Below, piece after piece: positions 18,207 through 26,847 of a stretch of 35,496 nt of DNA. Position numbers and translations under genes: made by a program. Source of the stretch: Candidatus Poribacteria bacterium (lineage in GTDB: Bacteria > Poribacteria > WGA-4E > WGA-3G). The notes under the pieces are model-generated. The model had not been told where the DNA came from and did no database searches. It saw only the letters and a program-made list of their open reading frames with translations. The DNA is taken from NCBI GenBank assembly GCA_022822085.1, contig JAJECK010000065.1, positions 1 to 35,496 on the forward strand, written 5' to 3'. How positions within the stretch are numbered: position 1 is the stretch's first letter; each line of letters opens with the position of its first letter.

Positions 18207-19198
18207 GTTTGTAGTTCCAATGCTCTAAATGCGTATTTTGCTGTTTGTCTATGTTGATATACCTCTGCATCAGGCGGAGCGACGAAATGAAATTGACTTT
18301 TCAGTTTGTCCAGTTCCGGTGCAAGTTCTTCACCATACCCACCAATAACAAAGATCTCAGATTGATCGGGAACTTGCATCAACTCAAAAATTGAGATGAT
18401 ATATTCCATGTCATGAAGTGTAATTGGATTTGAAACCCTTTTCACAAGTTGTTTATGAAAACTACCGTGCGCAGTGATAGTCCAACGGACTCCCATGGCT
18501 TTTTCATCTGGTCTTGGAAGAAAAGCAATTTCAGGATGGCTAATCACAACCCAGGTACCTGCAATAATAATTGGTTTGGGATTAAATACTGAGATACAAC
18601 TGTGATCGTGTCCACCACCAAACACTAATGCCCCTCTTTCTGTTTTACCCACTACAGTCGCAGAACTCATAAATTCTGTTGAGAAGGGTAAGGGATCACA
18701 TTTATATTTTTTGAGTAATTCTACTGCCCATTGCCGTTGAGAGATGTTGAGCATTCCACTATTGCCTGCATGAGTTAATTCCCAAGTATATATTTCTTTA
18801 TTGACAAGACGAGATGCAATGTATGTTGATACAGGCAATGCAGGCCCTTCTGTATAAGTCTTAAATGTCAATAGTGATTGAAAAGCTGAACCAATATCTC
18901 GTTCAACATCTGTTGCAGTACCTACCTGACAGTAGTTATCTTCAGTCATAAACGCTTTATTGTGTGTTGGCTCATATACAGTATTGTTATAGATTACACC
19001 TTCTCCAAAACTAAGGGGAAAGATCGCTTGATATGTGTAGTTATCAAACATTGATATAACTTCTCTAACACCCTTTTCAAACGAATCGGGTGTTGACATA
19101 TCGGTAGGTATTTTATATTCTTTTACGATCTCAATAGAATTATTGAACAAATAACCTTTTGTAAATGAACAACCTATGTCAAGTACTAAGATTTGCAT
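18203..19198 (-). CDS. Compact FGGY-family (rhamnulokinase/fuculokinase-like) sugar kinase
   Basis: Probable ATP-dependent carbohydrate kinase of the ASKHA fold and first gene of the polysaccharide array. The N-terminal VLDIGCSFTKGYLF is the phosphate-1 motif. VFGGGHDHSCISV corresponds to the FGGY catalytic GGHD region, with D as the likely general base. IIAGTWVVISHP is the second phosphate loop, and VIGGYGEELAPELDKL near the C-terminus is the adenosine region. At 331 residues it is well below the usual 450-500. The ORF is open throughout and all core motifs are present, so it looks compact rather than broken. The ATG has AGAGGG about 7 bp upstream. Coupling to the nucleotidyltransferase suggests sugar phosphorylation followed by NMP transfer. 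Substrate unknown. Confidence 0.75.
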   Translation of the reverse strand: MQILVLDIGCSFTKGYLFNNSIEIVKEYKIPTDMSTPDSFEKGVREVISMFDNYTYQAIFPLSFGEGVIYNNTVYEPTHNKAFMTEDNYCQVGTATDVERDIGSAFQSLLTFKTYTEGPALPVSTYIASRLVNKEIYTWELTHAGNSGMLNISQRQWAVELLKKYKCDPLPFSTEFMSSATVVGKTERGALVFGGGHDHSCISVFNPKPIIIAGTWVVISHPEIAFLPRPDEKAMGVRWTITAHGSFHKQLVKRVSNPITLHDMEYIISIFELMQVPDQSEIFVIGGYGEELAPELDKLKSQFHFVAPPDAEVYQHRQTAKYAFRALELQT

Positions 19199-19303
19199 TG
19201 TACACCCTCTTCACAACTCGAAAATATGACTATTATTCTTATCATTCTCTACTATTCTATTGAATATAACTTTAAATTATTCATTATGTTACTTTCTTTA
19301 TTT

Positions 19304-21988
19304 TTATTTTATCACAACTAATCTTCTCATTTGTTTAAATGTTGATGTTGCTAACTCGTAAAAGTAGACTCCACTTGCCACCTTTTCTCTAAATTCGTTC
19401 TTTCCATCCCAATGTGCGGCTTTATCACGACTGATATAATAACCTGACTTCTTAAATCCTGAATGAAGTTTCCTAACAACTTTCCCAGAAGCATCATATA
19501 TGCGAATTGTAAGATTCGAATCTTCAGCTAGTTGGTAAGGAATCCAGGTCTCAGGGTTAAACGGGTTTGGATAATTTGCATGTAGTTTAGTTCTCATCGG
19601 ATCTTTAATAGGCATCAACAAGAGTTTTTCTAAAAAACGTTTTACCAATGTAATTTGTGTAGTATCAGGAGATAATTCTTCAATTATTTCATAAAATGTA
19701 GCAAGTAATTCAATGTCTTCATCAGATAATAACTTAACTATGTCAATCTCTGTTTCAGGAAGTGAATTAACTGATGGAGCGGCACTATTGCCCTCTTCTA
19801 TTACCTCAATTACATATACAACATCTTGTAAGTCTACCTTACCATCTTTATTCGCATCATAACGTGGGTTTGAAGAAGGGTTCTCCCCAAAATGCGCAAC
19901 TATGATCAATAAGTCAATAATGTTGACTTTACCGTCTAAATTTACATCACCAGAATCTAAAAGTTCTGTCCCTTCTTCTATGACATGCAACACTTGGTTT
20001 ACTTTGACATCCTTTATTTTTTGTACTATTCCACTTGGCCAATAGATAGCCAATTCACTGACCTTTTCATTTTGTGCGAGTCCAAAATGGATACGTTTCT
20101 GATCCTGTTGTGCCCAATGAATACCTCCGTTTCGTTCACGCAATTGCTTTTTACCATCAGGTGTGGTAGCAAATAGACGTGCACCGATCCCATCCCTATT
20201 TGATTTTTTTCCCTCTAAATCTATCTGAAGCCAATTATTGCCATTCCCGATGTTACGGTATAGTTGGTCAGGACCATTATTAAATGGATATACTCCTCTA
20301 CCATTTGTAACAAATAAGTCTAAGAACCCGTCTAAGTCATAGTCAGCCATTGTCACACTCATTCCTTTTCCTGACGTGTTTGCTTCTGCCCCACCAGCAC
20401 CAGGAACTCGGATAAACGTACCATCACCTTGGTTTTCATATAGTTGGTTTGGGAGGTTAGCAGCACTATTTGAACGAACGATATAAAGATCTAAGTCCAT
20501 ATCATTATCAAAATCACCTGTTGTAACAGAACGACCATCTGTTGTTTCAGAAAATGCAATCTTACGAAAATGAAGTTGGGATAAACTTAAACAGAGTTGA
20601 GATTTTGGATTATAATTAAGATCTGTAGATGTAAAGTTGATCGGGTTTATATCTAAAATCTGTTCTTTTGATGAAATCAGTGCTTCAAATCCTGACCAAT
20701 TGGTACTAATTGACGGCATTGTATGATATAAGATTGTCCATTCCTGTGACTCTACGTCGTATCCAATATATGTTCTCCATTTCTCATCTATCTGCCGATC
20801 CTTAAGTCCAAAAACCCTTGGGTCTGAAGGATCAAGCACAAATGAAAAAGATGATACATTTCGTTCTCGATCCGTAGGTGTATAATGTCCATCAAATGTA
20901 TGAATAGTATAACCTTCTTCCCCAATCACAAGATGGCTGATGGCAGATGCCCAATTTGAGTGGACTTCAAACTTGACAAGTCCATCAGTTTTGAAACTGA
21001 AGCCTTTTTCACCTTTATTAATGATAACGTATGCTTTTACACTAAAAGGGAAATCTTGATTGTTTTGTTCAATATTATTAGGAATTCGTCTTGTTTGAGT
21101 ATTGGATGTGTCAAGAAAAGAACGGTAAAATCCACATGTTAAGAACGCATCTGGAATCAGATCTCCATTGAAATCTGCAAAAATTGAATCTTGGACATTA
21201 TAGGCTTTTGGAAAATTAAGGGTAGCTGCTAAATCATTAAATGGTGTAGTAGATATATCATAAATATGTGCGGGATATAGCCTACCATCCACAAATAATT
21301 CCATGGATCCATCACCAGTAACATCCGCAAGTTGTGCTAAAGCCGAATCTTTTTCAATGTGACAGCCAGCTTCAGAATTAACATCTTCAAATCCTTCAAT
21401 AGTCTGTTCAAATAAAGTTGATGCTACAAGTGCTCCTGATTGGTCTGTTTGCGTCTTTCCTGTAAATAGCAAATCAAGTAATCCATCTTTATTCCAATCA
21501 AACCAAAGAGGGGCTCTACCCCGTAACAATGGCATGTCTATTCCGTATTTAGACGCACTTTCAATTAATTTCCCATTTTCATTCACATAAAAGTGATTAT
21601 AATGTGTTTGGTTTGTACGATTAACGCCACCACCACCACCACATAAGACTATCAGATCTTGATCCCCATCATTGTCAAAGTCCGCCCACGCAACACCGTG
21701 CGTGTCTGCAAAGTGATATGCATTCCATACCTGGTCAATAATATCTGTAAAAGTACCATCTCCATTGTTTCTATAGAGGCTGGGTTTATGCTTATGGTTT
21801 GTCGCCCATAAGTCAAGATATCCATCACCGTCAAAATCTCCCCATGCATTTCCCCAACTCTCGCCGATGCGGGTAATTCCTGCTTGATGTGAAACTTCTT
21901 CAAATTGTATATCAGACCAAGATGGAATCAATAAACACAATACTCCCAATACTATTAACAATAAGAAAATCTTGCAATCTTTTAACAT
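19304..21988 (-). CDS. Secreted FG-GAP/ASPIC-UnbV repeat protein with dockerin-like pair and C-terminal sorting module
   Basis: Large secreted protein of 894 residues. A Sec-type signal peptide covers residues 1-25. FG-GAP/VCBS Ca-binding blades occur at about 49-115 (DFDGDGYLDL, DFDNDGDQDL), 160-175, 220-280 and 490-565. An ASPIC/UnbV domain covers about 598-665, ending in AIYWPSGIVQKIKDVKVNQ. A dockerin-like pair (DVNLDGKVNIID, DANKDGKVDLQD) covers 681-725. A helical spacer is followed by the NYPNPFNPETWIPY module from 801 to the end at RRLVVIK. The architecture resembles CRTAC1-like beta-propeller proteins; adhesion or matrix binding is inferred. The ATG is preceded by AAGGA. It lies 105 bp upstream of the polysaccharide array and could share its transcript. 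Confidence 0.9.
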   Translation of the reverse strand: MLKDCKIFLLLIVLGVLCLLIPSWSDIQFEEVSHQAGITRIGESWGNAWGDFDGDGYLDLWATNHKHKPSLYRNNGDGTFTDIIDQVWNAYHFADTHGVAWADFDNDGDQDLIVLCGGGGGVNRTNQTHYNHFYVNENGKLIESASKYGIDMPLLRGRAPLWFDWNKDGLLDLLFTGKTQTDQSGALVASTLFEQTIEGFEDVNSEAGCHIEKDSALAQLADVTGDGSMELFVDGRLYPAHIYDISTTPFNDLAATLNFPKAYNVQDSIFADFNGDLIPDAFLTCGFYRSFLDTSNTQTRRIPNNIEQNNQDFPFSVKAYVIINKGEKGFSFKTDGLVKFEVHSNWASAISHLVIGEEGYTIHTFDGHYTPTDRERNVSSFSFVLDPSDPRVFGLKDRQIDEKWRTYIGYDVESQEWTILYHTMPSISTNWSGFEALISSKEQILDINPINFTSTDLNYNPKSQLCLSLSQLHFRKIAFSETTDGRSVTTGDFDNDMDLDLYIVRSNSAANLPNQLYENQGDGTFIRVPGAGGAEANTSGKGMSVTMADYDLDGFLDLFVTNGRGVYPFNNGPDQLYRNIGNGNNWLQIDLEGKKSNRDGIGARLFATTPDGKKQLRERNGGIHWAQQDQKRIHFGLAQNEKVSELAIYWPSGIVQKIKDVKVNQVLHVIEEGTELLDSGDVNLDGKVNIIDLLIIVAHFGENPSSNPRYDANKDGKVDLQDVVYVIEVIEEGNSAAPSVNSLPETEIDIVKLLSDEDIELLATFYEIIEELSPDTTQITLVKRFLEKLLLMPIKDPMRTKLHANYPNPFNPETWIPYQLAEDSNLTIRIYDASGKVVRKLHSGFKKSGYYISRDKAAHWDGKNEFREKVASGVYFYELATSTFKQMRRLVVIK

Positions 21989-22079
21989 ATTTTTCCTTTT
22001 ATCGTATTCTTGGTAAACTTTAGAGATAATTCTAAATTGTTTCAGTTATTGTTTTGTTGATACACTATTATTTCTATCT

Positions 22080-22121
22080 TTTATATGTAGGAGCGACCAG
22101 AAAGTTGCTCCTACATATAAA
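22080..22121. repeat. REP-like perfect inverted repeat
   Basis: Two 15-base arms (22080-22094 and 22107-22121) are exact reverse complements around a 12-base centre, with arm core ATGTAGGAGC/GCTCCTACAT. On plus-strand RNA the stem extends inward by a G-U pair plus two Watson-Crick pairs, leaving a CAGAAA loop. It lies 37 bp past the stop of the shorter LRR gene and 92 bp before the FG-GAP gene's start, reading the minus strand. No T-run follows on the minus strand, so a standard intrinsic terminator is unlikely. The core resembles widespread REP/palindromic repeat units, but only one copy is in the window. Confidence 0.7.
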
Positions 22122-22157
22122 GGCATAATTATTTTCAAAATTCACCTTAATGTGATA

Positions 22158-23846
22158 TTACTTTCTAACGGTCATTTTTGCTGTTGAAATATAATTATCT
22201 GAAATAATTGTATAGAAGAAAAGTCCACTTGATACAGCCTCTCCTGCCTCATTTCGTCCATTCCAATATGCTGCTCTGGATTTGTTTTGATACACACCTG
22301 CCGATAAATGTCCTAACGCTAACTTCCGTATATGTTTACCATCAGAAGAATAGATAAAAATGGTAACTTTAGCAGGTTTTGCAAGTTGAAAAGGTATCCA
22401 TGTCTCAGGGTTGAATGGGTTCGGGTAGTTCTGCAATAAAGTTGTCGTTTTTGGTAATACTTCTACGTTGTTCAGAAGTTCCTTGAGTGACTCTAATACG
22501 GTTAATCCTCTTTGCAGTTTAGGTTCTCTTGTTCTAATCTTCTTAGCACTATGTATCCATTGAGTGAGATTCGTTATACTCAAATCTGATATCCCAACAT
22601 TATTGTTAGTAAGTTTAGGTGCAGCGGCATCTGTACTTCCCATTTCTGACGCGACAATCAGCAGATCAATAATATCAACATCACCATCACTGTTGACATC
22701 CGGATAGATGTTCATCTCGGCAAGTACATTTAAGTCGAAATCACGAAAATTAGATGCCACTAAGACCATATCTGTAATAGTTACTACACCGTCCCGATTT
22801 ACATCTGCCGTGTTGAATGGTTGTTGTGGAATCAAGTTGGGAGGAGGTTCAGTTTGATTGCTGGCATCGTACTCCTCAAGGTTATCTATCAATCCTGCAA
22901 TCGGAGAGAAGTCGGTTATATGGTTGTCATGAAGAATCAATTTTGTGAGTTTTGTCATACCCTTGAGTGGTGATATATCGGTTATATGGTTTTCTTGAAG
23001 TCTTAAGTTTATCATATCTGTCATATTTTTAAGTGGAGACAAATCTGACACCTGATTTCCATGAAGATCAATGAATACCAACTTTACCAAATCACTAAGT
23101 GGAGACAAATTGGTAATTATCTTATTGTCATTTAGGTTCAAGTATTTCAACTTTGTCAAAGGACTAAGTGGCGACAGATCCGAAATCATATTATCATCAA
23201 GTGCTAAGTTTACCAGATTTGTCAAAACAGAAAGCGGGCTTAAGTCCGATATCCGATTTTGATCAAGATTTAGGAATGTCAACTTGATTAACTTTTTGAG
23301 CGGTGTCAAATCTGATATTCTATTGTAACCAATATGTAAGTATGTCAGGTTTGTCAAATCCTTAAGAGGTGACATATCTACTATTATGTTGCCTCTAAGT
23401 GAGAGCCAAGTTAGATTTGACAAATCTTTGAGTGGTAATAAATCCGATATATTTCTGTTTCGATGAAGGTCAAGAACTGAGAGTTTTTTCAAGCCTTTGA
23501 GTGGTGATAAATCCGAAATCTGATTCAAGCCAAAACTCATCACTTTCAAATTAGTAGCAAACTCAAGTCCAGTTAAATCAGTGATTCCAACTTCAAATGC
23601 GGCAAGAGATTCTAACTTTGCCAAATCAACTTGTGTGATGTCCTCGCCGTCTTCTTTGTTGAGTGCCAACTCAATAATCACACGTAATTTCGGATCAGGA
23701 ATTTGGACGGTCTGTGCGTATGCTATCTGGGAGTACATTAAAATAAGCATACTAACAGTGAAAATAAAGACCATGGCATGTCTAAGTCTTATATCTTGGT
23801 AGGCATAGCGGACATCTCTTGAGTCAACAGAAGTAAAATGTGTCAA
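22158..23846 (-). CDS. Secreted SDS22/internalin-type leucine-rich-repeat protein with dockerin-like pair and sorting module (short paralogue)
   Basis: Secreted protein of 562 residues. A membrane-entry signal (about 25-44, ending AYA/Q) follows a long basic N-region. A short capping segment (IPDPKLRVIIELAL) precedes about ten 22-residue leucine-rich repeats of the form LxxLxLxxNxIsDlSPLkxL, from about residue 83 to 310. These are internalin/SDS22-like and typical of protein-protein binding solenoids. A dockerin-like pair (DVNRDGVVTITD, DVNSDGDVDIID) and the NYPNPFNPETWIPF module follow, ending KMTVRK. The start is TTG with a strong AAGGAG 8 bp upstream; an ATG at residue 25 is an alternative. 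It lies 26 bp downstream of a longer paralogue. Host or matrix binding is inferred. Confidence 0.88.
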   Translation of the reverse strand: MTHFTSVDSRDVRYAYQDIRLRHAMVFIFTVSMLILMYSQIAYAQTVQIPDPKLRVIIELALNKEDGEDITQVDLAKLESLAAFEVGITDLTGLEFATNLKVMSFGLNQISDLSPLKGLKKLSVLDLHRNRNISDLLPLKDLSNLTWLSLRGNIIVDMSPLKDLTNLTYLHIGYNRISDLTPLKKLIKLTFLNLDQNRISDLSPLSVLTNLVNLALDDNMISDLSPLSPLTKLKYLNLNDNKIITNLSPLSDLVKLVFIDLHGNQVSDLSPLKNMTDMINLRLQENHITDISPLKGMTKLTKLILHDNHITDFSPIAGLIDNLEEYDASNQTEPPPNLIPQQPFNTADVNRDGVVTITDMVLVASNFRDFDLNVLAEMNIYPDVNSDGDVDIIDLLIVASEMGSTDAAAPKLTNNNVGISDLSITNLTQWIHSAKKIRTREPKLQRGLTVLESLKELLNNVEVLPKTTTLLQNYPNPFNPETWIPFQLAKPAKVTIFIYSSDGKHIRKLALGHLSAGVYQNKSRAAYWNGRNEAGEAVSSGLFFYTIISDNYISTAKMTVRK

Positions 23847-23872
23847 TAGATCTACTCCTTAATAATCTACAT

Positions 23873-25948
23873 TTACTTACGAAGAAGCATTTTGCCAGAT
23901 GCAGTGAAATTATCTGCAGTAAACATATACAGGTAAATCCCACTTGCAACAGCCTCACCTAAGTTGTTTCGTCCATCCCAATAAGCCGCACGGGATTTGC
24001 TACGATATACGCCAACAGGTGTGTGTCCGATCTGTAACGTTCTCACGAGTTTCCCATCAGCAGTATAAATATAAATATTCACTTCTGCGGGTTTCGCTAA
24101 TTGATACGGTATCCATGTTTCAGGATTGAACGGATTTGGGTAGTTCGTTAGTAGTGCAGTCTTTCTCGGTAAAACCTTTCCAAAAGCAAGAACTTTTAAG
24201 AGTTGTTCCAAAAATGCAATCCCTCTTAGCATTTGTGGATCATCCATACCATGTTGTTTAGCGAGCCAAATCCACTGTGATAGAGTTTCTGTTGTAATAT
24301 CAGTGGTTTCAACTGAGTCATTAATGAATGTTGGAGCATTTGAAAATGTACCTATTTCCGATGCAACAATTAATAGGTCAATAATATCAACTGATCCATC
24401 TTTGTTTACATCTGGAAAAATGTTAGATTCTGCAAGAGTCTCTAAGTCAGAATCATGAAAGTTAGATGCAATCACAACCAGGTCTGTGAGATTCACAACA
24501 CCATCTCTGTTTACATCTGCGAAAATTATAGGAGGTTCCACTTCAAGATCTGGGGGAGGATCTGTTTGTCCACTTGCATCGTAGTCCATCAGATTTCCTA
24601 TTAACCCTGCGATCGGTGAGAAATCTGATATATAGTTGTCGTGCAAGTCTAATACTTTGAGTTGTGTCAAATATTTGAGTGGGGTTACATCTATTATCTT
24701 ATTGCCATCAAGGTCTAATACTGTAAGTTGTGTCAAATATTTGAGTGATGTCACATCTATTATTTCGTTATCATCTAGATCTAATTCCATCAAGTTTACC
24801 ATGTTCTTGAGTGCAGTTATATCTGAGATAGTATTACCGTGTAGATCTAATACTTTAAGTTTCGTCAATCTACTGAGTGGAGAAATATTTGAAATTTTAT
24901 TACTGTCAAGATCTAATTCAGTCAGGTTTCTCAAATTTTGTAGCGGCGTTACATCAGTAATAATGTTGTCATTTAGATCTAAATATTCTAAATTTATCAA
25001 ATTTTGGAGTGGTTTCACATCCGATATACGACTGTGGTCAATATCCAGCCAAGTTAGTTTTGTCAAATTTTCAAGTGGCGTAATATCAAGTATTTGGTTG
25101 TCATCAAGATCAAGTATCGTCAATTTTGTTAATTTACGAAGATCTGATATATCTGATATCAGGTTATCGTCAAGATCCAGGTATGTCAATTTTGTCAAAA
25201 ATTTGATACTGGAGATGTCCGATATCTGATTATCGGAAGCATCTAATTCAGTGAGATTTATCAATGTCTCAATCGGTGTCAAATCTGATACATTAGCACT
25301 GTCAAAATCAAGATATGTTAGATTTGTCAATCCACTGAGTGGTTTCAAATCTGAAATCCTGTTCACTTCAATATCCAAGAATGTTAAGTTCGTCAAGGAT
25401 TCAAATGGAGTTACATCCGTTATTCGGTTGTAAGCGATATGTAGATATGTTAGATTAATCAAATCTTTGAGTGGTTTTGCATCAATTATACTATTGCCTC
25501 GAAGGGAAAGCCATGTCAGATCTGTTAGTTCTTTGAGGGGTGATACATTTACTATACGTCTGTTCCGATGAAGATCAAGGACAGTAAGTTTTTTCAAACT
25601 TTTTAATGGTGATATATCAGATATTTGGTTTAGTCCAAGATGCAACTCTGTCAAATTGATAGCAGACTCAAGTCCACTTATATTGCGGATACCAGATTCA
25701 AATGCATCAAACGATTCTAAACTTGCCATATCCTCTTGAGTAATGTCTTCACCAATTTGTTTACCTAATGCCAACTCAAGAGCAGCACGGAGAGCTGGAT
25801 CAGGTATGTCAACAGTCTGTGCCGCTGCATTCCTATATGGACTCAAAATGAGTATATTCGTTATAATCAGACCAAATATGAGAAATTGTCTAAACTTTCG
25901 GATTGAATATGAGATGTAATGTCCTAAGGTAAGTGTGATAAGTCTCAA
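23873..25948 (-). CDS. Secreted SDS22/internalin-type leucine-rich-repeat protein with dockerin-like pair and sorting module (long paralogue)
   Basis: Same plan as its 562-residue neighbour but with about sixteen 22-residue leucine-rich repeats instead of ten. A signal peptide near residues 20-44 ends AAA/Q. The cap IPDPALRAALELALGKQ matches the neighbour's cap. The repeats run from about 80 to 445 with consensus LTxLDLdDNxIsDiTPLxxLT. The dockerin-like pair (DVNRDGVVNLTD, DVNKDGSVDIID) and the NYPNPFNPETWIPY module end in KMLLRK. The start is TTG with AAGGAA about 11 bp upstream; no in-frame ATG occurs before the signal region. The sixfold difference in repeat number between tandem paralogues points to repeat gain or loss. 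The binding partner is unknown. Confidence 0.88.
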   Translation of the reverse strand: MRLITLTLGHYISYSIRKFRQFLIFGLIITNILILSPYRNAAAQTVDIPDPALRAALELALGKQIGEDITQEDMASLESFDAFESGIRNISGLESAINLTELHLGLNQISDISPLKSLKKLTVLDLHRNRRIVNVSPLKELTDLTWLSLRGNSIIDAKPLKDLINLTYLHIAYNRITDVTPFESLTNLTFLDIEVNRISDLKPLSGLTNLTYLDFDSANVSDLTPIETLINLTELDASDNQISDISSIKFLTKLTYLDLDDNLISDISDLRKLTKLTILDLDDNQILDITPLENLTKLTWLDIDHSRISDVKPLQNLINLEYLDLNDNIITDVTPLQNLRNLTELDLDSNKISNISPLSRLTKLKVLDLHGNTISDITALKNMVNLMELDLDDNEIIDVTSLKYLTQLTVLDLDGNKIIDVTPLKYLTQLKVLDLHDNYISDFSPIAGLIGNLMDYDASGQTDPPPDLEVEPPIIFADVNRDGVVNLTDLVVIASNFHDSDLETLAESNIFPDVNKDGSVDIIDLLIVASEIGTFSNAPTFINDSVETTDITTETLSQWIWLAKQHGMDDPQMLRGIAFLEQLLKVLAFGKVLPRKTALLTNYPNPFNPETWIPYQLAKPAEVNIYIYTADGKLVRTLQIGHTPVGVYRSKSRAAYWDGRNNLGEAVASGIYLYMFTADNFTASGKMLLRK
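24661..24792. repeat. Nearly identical 66-bp direct repeats inside the long LRR gene
   Basis: Two adjacent 66-bp units, each encoding one complete 22-residue LRR plus part of the next, are much more alike than other units of the gene. The 19-base block beginning GTTGTGTCAAATATTTGAG occurs at 24661-24679 and again at 24727-24745, exactly 66 bp apart. The encoded repeats both contain KYLTQL. This indicates a recent unit duplication within the array. Confidence 0.75.
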
Positions 25949-26116
25949 GAGATAAATTGTTCCTTGTTCAGATGAGTTGTGGGAAGATATTGAAAATAGA
26001 AAATAACATCAATGAAGTTAACTAATTTCGTATCTCCCCTATATTTCATTGTTATATTTTCAGCAATCAAAATATATAAGTGTATTTAGCTGAAGTTTTC
26101 TACATACAACAGAGTG

Positions 26117-26716
26117 CTATTGAGCCATGTTTTCCGCTCCTGGTGTCGCAACAACAACTTGGAAATCACCAGTCCCATTCGGAATACGTCCGTAAGAAAC
26201 ATCCGTCTCCTGCTCACCAAATACAATAGTATCCAGCACCATATTCCCATTCGCATCAGTATCTACCAGCAAGACCGTTTCTCCACTTTTAGATAGTTTG
26301 AAGTTGGAATGCAAACCTTCGGTAGCTTCTTCGTTATCATGATCTTCATCACACCACACAATGAGATACCCATTAGCAGCAATCTCTGTACCATCTGGAA
26401 ATTGCCATTTAGTTGGATTATCTACTTTATCACTAAGGGACATTCCAGTGAGATCAACAGGACTGTCAGTCCGGTTAAATAATTCAACCCAGTCGTCATA
26501 GTCGCCTTGTGGATCTTCAATGGTATTGTCATTATCCGCCATCAATTCATTAATAACAACAGAAGATCCTTTCATTATTTCTGGGGGATCCATTATTTCT
26601 GGGGGATCCATCATTTTTGGAGGATCTGTTTTCATTACATCTTGTGTATATTCACAAGATAAGATAATAACACAACCGAGTAATATTAGAATAAACGTTA
26701 ATTGAAGTCTTAGCAT
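26117..26716 (-). CDS. Lamin-tail-domain (LTD) lipoprotein
   Basis: Probable surface or periplasmic lipoprotein of 199 residues. The start is placed at the ATG at 26716 because it begins a compact hydrophobic signal ending in ILSC, a lipobox with the acylated cysteine at residue 21. A longer reading to an ATG at 26779 would add 21 polar residues ahead of the signal. A short DPPxxM repeat linker follows, then an LTD fold: VVINELMADND, DWVELFNRTDSPVDLTGMSLSD, KWQFPDGTEIAANGYLIVWCDED. The ending YGRIPNGTGDFQ and TPGAEN is also characteristic of bacterial LTD proteins. LTD domains are often found on secreted nucleases or surface proteins, but no catalytic domain is present here, so function is not assigned. 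Confidence 0.82.
   Translation of the reverse strand: MLRLQLTFILILLGCVIILSCEYTQDVMKTDPPKMMDPPEIMDPPEIMKGSSVVINELMADNDNTIEDPQGDYDDWVELFNRTDSPVDLTGMSLSDKVDNPTKWQFPDGTEIAANGYLIVWCDEDHDNEEATEGLHSNFKLSKSGETVLLVDTDANGNMVLDTIVFGEQETDVSYGRIPNGTGDFQVVVATPGAENMAQ
26573..26626. repeat. Three tandem 18-bp units encoding a DPPxxM linker
   Basis: Units at 26573-26590 and 26591-26608 are identical (CATTATTTCTGGGGGATC). The unit at 26609-26626 differs by a few bases. They encode a repeated DPPEIM/DPPKMM linker just after the lipidated cysteine of the LTD lipoprotein. This is a candidate slipped-strand length-variable tether. Confidence 0.85.
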
Positions 26717-26847
26717 CTTAATTATCCATTTCCTTTCAGTATTTAGGTTATCTGCTAAAATTGCAGCAATTAGTTCCATACATGCACCAATTCATCATGA
26801 GAATCACAAGGCTATTTTAACACATGATGGCTGTTGATAAAAGTTAA

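Noticed and set aside
17805-19198. Split HldE (heptose kinase/adenylyltransferase)
   Set aside because: The kinase has FGGY/ASKHA motifs, not PfkB motifs, so it is not a split HldE.
22079-22123. Intrinsic terminator after the short LRR gene
   Set aside because: The stem is strong but no T-run follows on the minus strand; described as a REP-like palindrome instead.
24636-25229. Plus-strand 197-codon reading frame
   Set aside because: It lies antisense to the LRR gene and its repeated Ser/Val/Phe pattern is a mirror of the LRR periodicity.
24590-25700. Regular 66-bp periodic DNA resembling a CRISPR-like array
   Set aside because: The period equals one 22-residue LRR in an intact reading frame; units are diverged and there are no unique spacers.
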